Below are positions 1-5,840 of a stretch of DNA of 17,838 nucleotides, piece by piece (the stretch's first letter is position 1; the number at the start of each line of letters is the position of its first letter). The notes below the pieces were generated by a model that was not told the DNA's origin, ran no database searches, and saw only the letters and a list, made by a program, of their open reading frames with translations. The position numbers and the translations under genes were made by a program. Source of the stretch: Anaerolineae bacterium. GTDB lineage: Bacteria; Chloroflexota; Anaerolineae; Epilineales; JAHCIE01. The DNA lies in contig JAHCIE010000030.1 in NCBI GenBank assembly GCA_026129385.1, forward strand, positions 1 through 17,838. Direction: 5' to 3'.

Positions 1-322
1 GCAGCGCAATGGAGGATACCGTCTCGCCAGGCTGTACAACGTGGATGGTGCGGCAGCCGGTGGGCGGCGGGCCGGGTGGGTAGGGGGGGAGCGGACCAGT
101 GGGTGGGACCGGCGCCGCCACGACCTGCGCGCTGTAGACGTTGGGCGCACCGGGGGTAGGGTTGAGGATGACCACCGCTTCGGGGATGTACGCCGCCTGC
201 GTGCCGCAACCGGCCAGGCTGAGCAGTAGCAGCGCGGCCACCGCCGCCACCAGCCATCGTCCCCAGCGCCTGCGCGTTGCCTCGCCTGCCACCACGATGA
301 CCTGACCTTGTTGCCGTCGCAT
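1..322 (-). CDS. Lipoprotein with LysM domain (3' end outside window)
   Basis: On the minus strand an open frame starts at ATG 322-320 and runs off position 1, giving 107 residues. Residues 1-23 are basic (MRRQQG..., then RRRWGRW), 24-36 form a hydrophobic signal (LVAAVAALLLLSL), and LAGC places the lipobox cysteine at residue 39. A Pro-rich linker follows (APVPPTGPLPPYPPGPPP, about 66-85). The last visible residues, TIHVVQPGETVSSIAL, match the opening of a LysM peptidoglycan/glycan-binding repeat. The likely product is a lipid-anchored surface protein whose LysM domain sits outside the membrane. The N-terminal stretch before the hydrophobic core is longer than usual, and no in-frame ATG lies closer to it. 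The gene is divergent from the cysteine desulfurase and has a strong promoter at 437-465. Domains after LysM cannot be seen. Signal, lipobox and LysM start are seen directly; the surface role is inferred from the family. Confidence 0.85.
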   Translation of the reverse strand, partial: MRRQQGQVIVVAGEATRRRWGRWLVAAVAALLLLSLAGCGTQAAYIPEAVVILNPTPGAPNVYSAQVVAAPVPPTGPLPPYPPGPPPTGCRTIHVVQPGETVSSIAL

Positions 323-333
323 CCTACGGACTG

Positions 334-392
334 GTAGGGGCGAGACCCCCTCGCCCTGCCGCCGGTACACGGCGCGAAGACCGCGCCCCTAC
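334..392. repeat. 59-bp MITE/REP-like element with terminal inverted repeats and two internal hairpins
   Basis: The ends are perfect 9-bp inverted repeats: GTAGGGGCG at 334-342 and CGCCCCTAC at 384-392. Inside are two hairpins: GGGCGAG/CTCGCCC (338-344 and 350-356, loop ACCCC) and GGCGCG/CGCGCC (371-376 and 382-387, loop AAGAC). There is no coding capacity. The element lies between the lipoprotein start and its promoter, so it would be transcribed as the lipoprotein leader. A related GTAGGGGC...GCCCTGCC sequence lies on the minus strand inside nuoB1 (2630-2674). No target-site duplication was recognised. Confidence 0.7.
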
Positions 393-436
393 ACCGCTAC
401 GTATTGAACCAACAGCGAGCAACACGTAGCACCTCA

Positions 437-465
437 ACTATACTGCTATCACGGCGTTCTGTCAA
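437..465 (-). promoter_or_regulatory. Sigma70-type promoter for the lipoprotein gene
   Basis: Read on the minus strand: -35 TTGACA (465-460), a 17-bp spacer, -10 TATAGT (442-437). This is a full consensus -35 with five of six -10 bases at ideal spacing. Transcription would begin near 430 and run leftward through the 59-bp hairpin element into the lipoprotein gene. Confidence 0.65.
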
Positions 466-485
466 GCGCCGGGGAGGGATTGGTT

Positions 486-1664
486 ATGTCTTCGCGACTC
501 ATCTATCTGGACCATGCCGCCACGACCCCCATTCACCCTGACGTCGTGGCCGCCATGCAGCCCTATCTGACGACCCAGTACGGTAACCCCTCCAGCGTCC
601 ATAGCCTCGGCCGCGCCGCGCTGGCGGCGCTGGACGACGCCCGCCGTGCCGTGGCCGACGCCCTTGGTGCGACTCCTCGTGACATCATCTTTACCGGTGG
701 CGGTTCCGAGTCCGACAATCTGGCCGTGCGTGGCGCTGCTTTTGCGGGGCGCGAGCGGGGTAAGGGCGCGCACCTCATCACCACTGCCATCGAGCACCAC
801 GCCGTCCTGCACACTGTTGAGCAGTTGGGGCGGCATTTTGGCTTCACAACTACGATTCTGCCGGTAGACGAGTACGGGCGTGTCACCCCTGCCCAGGTCG
901 AGGCCGCGCTGCGCCCCGACACCGTGTTGGTGTCCGTCATGCTCGCCAACAACGAGATCGGCACGCTACAACCCGTCGCCGACATCGCTCGCCTCGTGCG
1001 CCGCCACGGCGCGCTAATGCATACCGACGCTGTCCAGGGTGGCGGCATCCTGGATATCAACGTTGATCGTCTGGGTGTCGATCTGTTGACCCTGGCCGCC
1101 CACAAGTTTCACGGCCCCAAGGGGGTGGGCATCCTCTACGTGCGCCAGGGTACGCCGCTATTGCCCGAGATCACTGGCGGCAGCCAGGAGCGCAACCGCC
1201 GCGCGGGCACGGAGAACATCACCGCTATTGTCGGCGCGGCGACTGCCCTGACGTGGGCGCAGGCGAACCGGGCAGCCCACGCCGCGCATATGACGCGCCT
1301 GCGCGACCGTCTCATCGCGGGTATTCTCGCCGCTGTGCCCGACACGGCGCTGACCGGCCACCCTACTCAGCGCCTGCCCGGCCTGGCGAGCTTCGCCATC
1401 GCGGGGCTGAGCGGGGCCGAAGAGCTTCTGCTGGGGCTGGACCTGGCGGGTATCTGCGCTTCCAGCGGCTCGGCCTGCACCTCGGCCAGCCTGGAGCCGA
1501 GCTACGTGCTGCGCGCCTGCGGCCTGCCGTCAGCCCTGGCCGTGGGCAGCCTGCGTCTCAGCCTCGGCTACGAGAACACCGACGCCGACGTGGACCACGT
1601 CCTGGCGACGCTGCCGCCGCTGGTCGAGCGGCTGCGGGAGCTAGCGCGGTTGATGCAAGGCTAA
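486..1664 (+). CDS. Cysteine desulfurase, NifS/IscS class
   Basis: PLP enzyme that converts L-cysteine to L-alanine and a protein-bound persulfide, supplying sulfur for Fe-S clusters and other thio-cofactors; cytosolic. From ATG 486 the protein has 392 residues, the usual size. The start is supported by GGAGGGA at 473-479, six bases upstream; TTG 480 is a weaker alternative. Visible motifs: YLDHAATTP at the N terminus, GNPSSVH in the substrate region, TGGGSESDNLA (PLP phosphate), EHHAVLH with the His that stacks on PLP, HTDAVQ, AAHKFHGPKG with PLP-lysine K207, and SSGSACTSASLEPS with catalytic C331. The last motif marks group I (NifS/IscS) rather than SufS. No scaffold gene (iscU/nifU) is visible. 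The adjacent complex I cluster has its own promoters, so co-transcription is possible only by read-through. NifS versus IscS cannot be decided here, so no symbol is given. Confidence 0.95.
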   Translation: MSSRLIYLDHAATTPIHPDVVAAMQPYLTTQYGNPSSVHSLGRAALAALDDARRAVADALGATPRDIIFTGGGSESDNLAVRGAAFAGRERGKGAHLITTAIEHHAVLHTVEQLGRHFGFTTTILPVDEYGRVTPAQVEAALRPDTVLVSVMLANNEIGTLQPVADIARLVRRHGALMHTDAVQGGGILDINVDRLGVDLLTLAAHKFHGPKGVGILYVRQGTPLLPEITGGSQERNRRAGTENITAIVGAATALTWAQANRAAHAAHMTRLRDRLIAGILAAVPDTALTGHPTQRLPGLASFAIAGLSGAEELLLGLDLAGICASSGSACTSASLEPSYVLRACGLPSALAVGSLRLSLGYENTDADVDHVLATLPPLVERLRELARLMQG

Positions 1665-1674
1665 CGCTCCGACG

Positions 1675-1703
1675 TTGACCCAGTGTGTCACGGTGTTTAT
1701 AAT
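1675..1703 (+). promoter_or_regulatory. Upstream sigma70-type promoter P1 of the nuo cluster
   Basis: -35 TTGACC (1675-1680), 17-bp spacer, -10 TATAAT (1698-1703). Consensus at 11 of 12 bases with ideal spacing. It lies 11 bp after the cysteine desulfurase stop and is directed at nuoB1, with a leader of about 155 bases. Confidence 0.75.
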
Positions 1704-1750
1704 CTCAGCGAGCCTGGACTGGCTGCTTCTCACCCGATTCTCATTCTGTG

Positions 1751-1779
1751 TTGACAAGGCTGCTGGCCCTCTCTATAAT
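1751..1779 (+). promoter_or_regulatory. Downstream sigma70-type promoter P2 of the nuo cluster
   Basis: -35 TTGACA (1751-1756), 17-bp spacer, -10 TATAAT (1774-1779): all 12 consensus bases at the ideal 17-bp spacing. It sits 76 bp downstream of P1 in the same orientation. Transcription would begin near 1786, giving a leader of about 80 bases before nuoB1. Confidence 0.85.
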
Positions 1780-1815
1780 CAGCGTGACTTCAGCCCTACG
1801 AGCTACCAGGTGCTT

Positions 1816-1844
1816 CGCGCCGTCCTCTACAAGGACGGGCCGCG
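1816..1844 (+). promoter_or_regulatory. Leader hairpin just before the nuoB1 ribosome binding site
   Basis: Perfect 7-bp stem CCGTCCT (1820-1826) / AGGACGG (1832-1838) with loop CTACA. It can be extended by CGCG (1816-1819) / CGCG (1841-1844) across a two-base GC bulge. It ends seven bases before AGGGAG (1851-1856), the Shine-Dalgarno of nuoB1. No T-run follows, so it is not an intrinsic terminator. A role in mRNA stability or translation is inferred only. Confidence 0.5.
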
Positions 1845-1865
1845 TGCTTGAGGGAGACGACTAGC

Positions 1866-2819
1866 ATGGCCGACGCGCCAGGCAATGGCCAAAACGGGAA
1901 TAGCAGCCAGTCCTACGAGCTGCGCCTGATGACCGAAGAGGAGTTCATGGCCGAGGATGCGGCCCCACCCGGCATCCTTGTGACCACCTTCAGTAAACTA
2001 TTGGACGCGGTGAACCCCGCTTATAACTGGGGCCGCCGCTACTCCATGTGGCCGATGCAGTTCGGCCTGGCCTGCTGCGCCATCGAGTTCATCTCCCAGG
2101 CGGCGTCGCGGTACGATTTCGACCGCTTCGGTTGGGGCCTGACCCGCGCCTCGCCACGTCAGGCCGACGTCATGATCGTGTCCGGAACCGTCACCAAGAA
2201 GATGCTGCCGCAAATCGTCCGCCTCTATAACCAGATGGCAGAACCGAAGTATGTCATCTCGATGGGCTGTTGCGCCAATGGTGGCGGCCCTTTCAAGGAA
2301 GGCTACAACGTCGTCAGCGGTATTGATCAATTCCTACCCGTCGATGTCTACATCCCCGGCTGCCCGCCCACCCCCCAGGCCTTCTTGCATGGGCTGATGA
2401 AGCTCCAGGAGAAGGTGGATGCCGAGCGTGTCCAGGACGTGGCCTGGTATCGGCGCGGCCAGACCGAAGAAATCCCCGTCCCCATCCTCGGCCCCGATCT
2501 CATCGACCCGCGTCAGGTGCCCGAGCTACAGGTTGCCCTCAAGGCCGCCGAGGCCGAGCGCAAGGCGGCCGACGAAGCGGCGAAACTCGCTGCGGCGGCG
2601 GCCCTTGCCCCTGCGCTCGCGGCCCTGGCGGCAGGGCAGGCACAGGCAGGGCAGGCACAGGGGCCTGCCCCTACGACAGGCGCGGAGACGTTGCCCAGCG
2701 GCAAGCCGAAGCCCATCTCTGGCAAGGTCGCCAAGGCGATGCGCGAGCGCGGCCTGACGCCGGGTGTGGACCCCATCCCGGCCGACCTTTTGCCGCCGGG
2801 CGCAGGACAGGGGGACTAG
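1866..2819 (+). CDS. nuoB: NADH-quinone oxidoreductase subunit B, first copy (NuoB1), with long C-terminal tail
   Basis: Q-module subunit that holds cluster N2, the last Fe-S centre before quinone. ATG 1866 is chosen because AGGGAG (1851-1856) lies nine bases upstream; TTG 1848 overlaps that site. The protein has 317 residues against about 160-220 for the family. The NuoB fold covers about 25-195: MWPMQFGLACCAIEF (C70, C71), RASPRQADVMIVSGT, MGCCANGGGPF (C136 as third ligand), VDVYIPGCPPTP (C166). All four N2 ligands are present. Residues 225-317 are extra: a charged Ala-rich stretch, two copies of a five-residue AGQAQ unit written by a 15-bp DNA repeat, then a conserved-looking tail at 276-300 including PISGKVAKAMRERGLTPG. 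DNA related to this tail recurs twice near 5204-5530. It differs clearly from NuoB2 (FKEGYNVVSG versus FNNYALVQG), so it is not a recent duplicate. Three bases separate it from nuoCD1. Confidence 0.95.
   Translation: MADAPGNGQNGNSSQSYELRLMTEEEFMAEDAAPPGILVTTFSKLLDAVNPAYNWGRRYSMWPMQFGLACCAIEFISQAASRYDFDRFGWGLTRASPRQADVMIVSGTVTKKMLPQIVRLYNQMAEPKYVISMGCCANGGGPFKEGYNVVSGIDQFLPVDVYIPGCPPTPQAFLHGLMKLQEKVDAERVQDVAWYRRGQTEEIPVPILGPDLIDPRQVPELQVALKAAEAERKAADEAAKLAAAAALAPALAALAAGQAQAGQAQGPAPTTGAETLPSGKPKPISGKVAKAMRERGLTPGVDPIPADLLPPGAGQGD
2630..2674. repeat. In-frame repeat inside nuoB1: 15-bp direct duplication plus REP-like hairpin
   Basis: GGCAGGGCAGGCACA occurs twice in tandem (2630-2644 and 2645-2659), followed by hairpin GGGCAGG (2649-2655) / CCTGCCC (2664-2670) and CCCCTAC (2668-2674). 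On the minus strand it reads GTAGGGGC...GCCCTGCC, the same ends as the first half of the 334-392 element. It is read in frame as part of the NuoB1 C-terminal extension. Confidence 0.65.
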
Positions 2820-2822
2820 CTC

Positions 2823-4565
2823 ATGGCCGCCGTGATTGATCCCCTCATCCACACATCCCCCGCGCCCAGCCTCGACCAGGCTTTCCCCGACGTGGTGAGC
2901 ATCGATGCCGGTGGGGCGACCGTCGTCCAGGCCGACCGCCTGCTCGAAGTCTCTCGCTACCTGCGCGACCAGATGGGCTATACCTATCTGGCGAACATGA
3001 CCGCCGTCGACTACCCTGACCACCTTGAGGCGGTTTATCATCTATACCCGATGAAGGTCATTGGTAACGAGCCGTCGCAGGGATTGATCATCAAGGCCCA
3101 CGCCACCGACAAGGACGACCCGGTCATTCCCAGCGTGACCTCCGTCTGGCCTGGCGCCAACTTCCAGGAGCGGGAAGTCTACGACATGTACGGCATCCGC
3201 TTCGCCGGACATCCGTATCTGCGCCGCGTCCTGATGTGGGACGGCTTTGAGGGCTGGCCGCTACGCAAGGACTACCACGAGGCCTATTACGAGGGCGATA
3301 CCAAGCCCTTTGCCAGTCGCTGGCCCGGCGGCCACCATGTCCGCGCCGAGGAGCGTGCCAGGTTCGCCCGCAATGTTGCCTACCCCCGCCATTGGGATCC
3401 GGCGAAGGCCACCTCGCCCGATGAGTCCCTGCCCGTCGTCGATGTTTCCGAGCTGAACACGATCCATACCCAGAAGTTCGTCATCAACATGGGGCCACAG
3501 CATCCCAGCACCCACGGCGTCTTCCGGATGCAGGTGACGCTCGATGGCGAGACGGTAGTGGACGTGATGCCGGTCATCGGTTACCTGCACCGCAACCACG
3601 AAAAGATCGGCGAGCGTAACATGTGGCTGCAGAACATGCCGTTCACCGACCGCCTCGACTACTTCTGCTCGATGGGCAACAATACTGGCTACGCCCTGGC
3701 TGTGGAGAAGTTGATGGGGGTCGAGCCGCCGGAACGCGCTGAGTACATTCGCGTCATCATGCAGGAGTTCACCCGCGTCCAGAACCACCTCTTCGGCCTG
3801 GGCCAGTTCCTGTCCGACCTCGGCGCGTTCTTTACGCCGATCCTGTACGCCATTGAGAACCGCGAGCTGATTCTCGACCTGTTCGAGATGACGAGCGGCT
3901 CGCGCATGATGTGCAACTACATGCGCTTTGGCGGCGTGGCCTACGACCTGCCGCCGGAGTTCATGCCTCTCGCCCACGAGCTAGCCTTCGAGCGCCTGCC
4001 CCGCGAGATCGACGAGCTAGAGGAGTACCTGACAGCCAACGAGATTCTTCACAGTCGGACCATTGGCGTCGGCGTTTTGCCTGCCGAGGCGGCCATCGGG
4101 CTGAGTATCTCAGGGCCGCTGCTGCGCGCGTCGGGCGTCAAGTACGACATCCGCCGTCACCAGCCCTATGGTATCTACGACCGCTTCGACTTCGAGATCC
4201 CGACCCGTCCCAACGGCGACCTGTATGACCGCTATCTGATTCGCGTCGCCGAGGTGCGCCAGTCCATTCGCATCCTGCAGCAGGCCTTCAATAGCTTGCC
4301 CGACGGCCCCATCCTGGCGGGCCGCAAAGCGTGGCAGATTCGCGTGCCCAAGGGCGAAGCCTATGGCCGCGTCGAGAATCCTAAGGGCGAGACGGGCTTC
4401 TTCGTCGTCAGCGACGGCACGGCCAACCCGTACCGCTATCACGTGCGCGCGCCTAGTTTCGTGAACATCCAGGCCCTGCGCGAGATGTCCATTGGCTTCA
4501 AAATCGCCGACATCGTCGCCAACCTGGGCAGCATCGACATCGTGCTAGGCGAACTGGATCGCTAG
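2823..4565 (+). CDS. nuoCD: Fused NADH-quinone oxidoreductase subunits C and D, first copy (NuoCD1)
   Basis: Q-module subunit of 580 residues: an N-terminal NuoC (30-kDa) domain at about 10-185, a short linker, and a NuoD (49-kDa) domain from about 218 to the end. NuoC is shown by ANMTAVDYPD and by WPGANFQEREVYDMYGIRF followed by GHPYLRRVLM. NuoD is shown by NMGPQHPSTHGV (H227, H231, quinone-headgroup loop), MPFTDRLDY, NNTGYALAVEKLMG with Y290 at the position of the quinone-binding tyrosine, and the family-typical C terminus GSIDIVLGELDR. The quinone site therefore looks complete. ATG 2823 follows an AGGGGGA site, with three bases between it and the nuoB1 stop. The NuoC N terminus is short and the linker differs fully from that of NuoCD2, so the two fusions are distant paralogues. 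It presumably pairs with NuoB1 and NuoI1. Confidence 0.95.
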   Translation: MAAVIDPLIHTSPAPSLDQAFPDVVSIDAGGATVVQADRLLEVSRYLRDQMGYTYLANMTAVDYPDHLEAVYHLYPMKVIGNEPSQGLIIKAHATDKDDPVIPSVTSVWPGANFQEREVYDMYGIRFAGHPYLRRVLMWDGFEGWPLRKDYHEAYYEGDTKPFASRWPGGHHVRAEERARFARNVAYPRHWDPAKATSPDESLPVVDVSELNTIHTQKFVINMGPQHPSTHGVFRMQVTLDGETVVDVMPVIGYLHRNHEKIGERNMWLQNMPFTDRLDYFCSMGNNTGYALAVEKLMGVEPPERAEYIRVIMQEFTRVQNHLFGLGQFLSDLGAFFTPILYAIENRELILDLFEMTSGSRMMCNYMRFGGVAYDLPPEFMPLAHELAFERLPREIDELEEYLTANEILHSRTIGVGVLPAEAAIGLSISGPLLRASGVKYDIRRHQPYGIYDRFDFEIPTRPNGDLYDRYLIRVAEVRQSIRILQQAFNSLPDGPILAGRKAWQIRVPKGEAYGRVENPKGETGFFVVSDGTANPYRYHVRAPSFVNIQALREMSIGFKIADIVANLGSIDIVLGELDR

Positions 4566-4573
4566 GGGGACGA

Positions 4574-5242
4574 ATGTTTGGAAGTGGCGTGCTGCGTGGC
4601 ATGCTGGTCACGCTCAGGCACTTCGTTGAAACGTACACGGAAGACCCACGGCGCGTCAAGGCGCGCGCGGCGACGCCCAACGCCGTCCGCCAGACGCCCA
4701 ACGACGCCAGAGGCCTCTTCACCGTCCAGTACCCGGAAGAGAAGCTCGCCATTCCAGAGCGATTTCGCTTCTACCCGATGCTCATCGTCGATGGCACGAC
4801 CGGCCAGGATTGGTGTACCTCATGCGGCATCTGCGCCAAGGTCTGCCCGCCCCAATGCATCTGGATCGTGCGCGGCACGCAGCCCAATGGCAAGCCCAAG
4901 CCGGAGCCGGAAGAGTTCTATCTCGATACGACTATTTGTATGCAGTGCGGCTATTGCGCTGAATTCTGCCCCTTCGACGCCATCAAGATGAACCACGACT
5001 ACGAGCTATCGGCCTACGAACGCCACGAGTCGGCCATCTATAACAAAGAGATGCTGTCGGTCACCACGACCTTCTACGCGCGGACCCATCCCCGTGCTTG
5101 GGCCGAGGAATCGGCGGTGCGTGCGGAGAAGGAGGCCCGTGACAAGGCCAAGGCCGCCCCGGCGACTCCCGCGCCGGCGCCGGTGGCCGCTGCCCCGGCC
5201 CCTGGGCCTGCCCCGACGGGGGCCGCGTCGACGCGCCCGTAA
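4574..5242 (+). CDS. nuoI: NADH-quinone oxidoreductase subunit I, first copy (NuoI1), 2x[4Fe-4S]
   Basis: TYKY-type ferredoxin-like subunit that carries clusters N6a and N6b from the NADH arm or another donor toward N2. It has 222 residues; ATG 4574 is preceded by GGGGGA. Two CxxCxxCxxxCP motifs are visible: C81/C84/C87/C91 (CTSCGICAKVCP) and C122/C125/C128/C132 (CMQCGYCAEFCP), with a 30-residue spacer. An N-terminal amphipathic helix (LRGMLVTLRHFVETY) and FTVQYPEEK precede them, as is normal for NuoI. From about 185 the tail is Ala/Pro-rich (KAAPATPAPAPVAAAPAPG) and stops at TAA 5240-5242. DNA across and beyond this stop aligns with the nuoB1 tail with one extra base, so the present C terminus may be the result of a frameshift. 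The Fe-S core is intact. Confidence 0.93.
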   Translation: MFGSGVLRGMLVTLRHFVETYTEDPRRVKARAATPNAVRQTPNDARGLFTVQYPEEKLAIPERFRFYPMLIVDGTTGQDWCTSCGICAKVCPPQCIWIVRGTQPNGKPKPEPEEFYLDTTICMQCGYCAEFCPFDAIKMNHDYELSAYERHESAIYNKEMLSVTTTFYARTHPRAWAEESAVRAEKEARDKAKAAPATPAPAPVAAAPAPGPAPTGAASTRP

Positions 5243-5345
5243 AGCGAGCCCGAAAACCTATACCGGCAAGGGTGACGAAGGCGATGCGTGAGCGCGGGTG
5301 GCGCTTGAGGGTGAACTTTATCCGGCAAAACTTTGCTGCCGCCAC
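5204..5345 (+). repeat. Decayed copy of the NuoB1 tail, overlapping the nuoI1 3' end
   Basis: From GGGCCTGCCCC (5204) the DNA aligns base for base with nuoB1 from 2661 to near its stop. One extra base near 5240 creates the nuoI1 stop. Reading frame +1 from 5242 gives KPIPARVTKAMRERG, against KPISGKVAKAMRERG in NuoB1. Similarity continues through the equivalents of the last NuoB1 codons. The copy is out of frame with nuoI1 and has no start of its own, so it is a relic rather than a gene. Confidence 0.7.
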
Positions 5346-5387
5346 GAAACGGCACTGCCGCGCCAGGGCGCAGGCGCAGGCAGGGCG

Positions 5388-5530
5388 CCTGCGGGGACTC
5401 GCCCTGCGACAGGGGCGACGCTACCCAGCGGCAAGCCCAAGCCTATCTCCGGCAAGGTGGCGAAGGCGATGCGTGAGCGCGGGCTGACACCGGGAAGTGG
5501 GCTTATCCGGCCGACTTGCTGCGCGCGGTG
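5388..5530 (+). repeat. Second decayed copy of the NuoB1 tail
   Basis: In frame 5298-5531 the translation contains PSGKPKPISGKVAKAMRERG, identical over that stretch to NuoB1 residues 277-296, then diverges. The nucleotide match shows synonymous changes, so it is not a fresh duplication. No ribosome binding site or plausible start precedes it. It is in tandem with the 5204-5345 copy. An 8-bp inverted repeat, GCAGGGCG (5380-5387) / CGCCCTGC (5400-5407), marks its upstream side. Confidence 0.7.
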
Positions 5531-5572
5531 AGGGGTGATCTGCGCGATGGAGAATCGCGGCCTGTCACGCGA

Positions 5573-5654
5573 AACCTGCCGAGGCAGGTTCAGATCCATC
5601 TGCCCGCCTGTGTGAGCAGGCATGACATACCAGCCGCCGAATGCCATTCGGCGG
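5573..5654. repeat. Three consecutive hairpins (multi-palindrome element)
   Basis: Within 82 bases: AACCTGCC (5573-5580) / GGCAGGTT (5583-5590), perfect 8 bp with a 2-base centre; GCCTG (5606-5610) / CAGGC (5617-5621) with a 6-base loop; and CCGCCGAATG (5634-5643) / CATTCGGCGG (5645-5654), perfect 10 bp around a single C. None is followed by a T-run. The pattern resembles dispersed BIME/REP-type intergenic elements; a structured RNA is the alternative. Confidence 0.65.
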
Positions 5655-5840
5655 GACCGACCAATGGATACCCAGGCTTTAAGCGCGCTGCGCCGCCGTG
5701 GTAATAACCTGGAACTGTGATAGAGGCAGTGCGGCGACGCGCGACGCTACCGAACCAGCGCCCCGAAGGACCGAAAACCGCGCCAGAAACTTGAAGATCG
5801 AGATGGGGCCTAGCCCCCTACCGCGTGGCGGAGACGAATT

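Larger units (their letters stand above)
5243..5840. other. 598-bp gap without an intact gene
   Basis: The gap between nuoI1 and nuoA holds the two decayed tail copies (to about 5530), then a hairpin block (5573-5654), then about 180 bases in which only a 5-bp stem GGGGC/GCCCC (5805-5809 and 5813-5817) stands out. No convincing -35/-10 pair, tRNA or terminator was found. Open frames here lack ribosome binding sites and family features. The main nuo set downstream therefore seems to depend on the promoters at 1675-1779, or on one I cannot recognise. Confidence 0.6.

Noticed and set aside
41..229. 62-residue plus-strand open frame at the left edge
   Set aside because: Opposite strand of the lipoprotein gene, which has a signal peptide, lipobox and LysM start.
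439..444. TATACT as a plus-strand promoter for the cysteine desulfurase
   Set aside because: The -35 position reads CGAGCA and no extended -10 is present; kept only as a possibility in the divergent-promoter finding.
5298..5531. 77-residue open frame containing the NuoB1-like tail as a possible small protein gene
   Set aside because: No ribosome binding site, non-family N-terminal half, and it is in tandem with an out-of-frame copy; better explained as a decayed tail duplicate.
5571..5660. tRNA-like gene in the hairpin block
   Set aside because: No cloverleaf with acceptor stem, anticodon arm and T-arm of correct spacing could be drawn.
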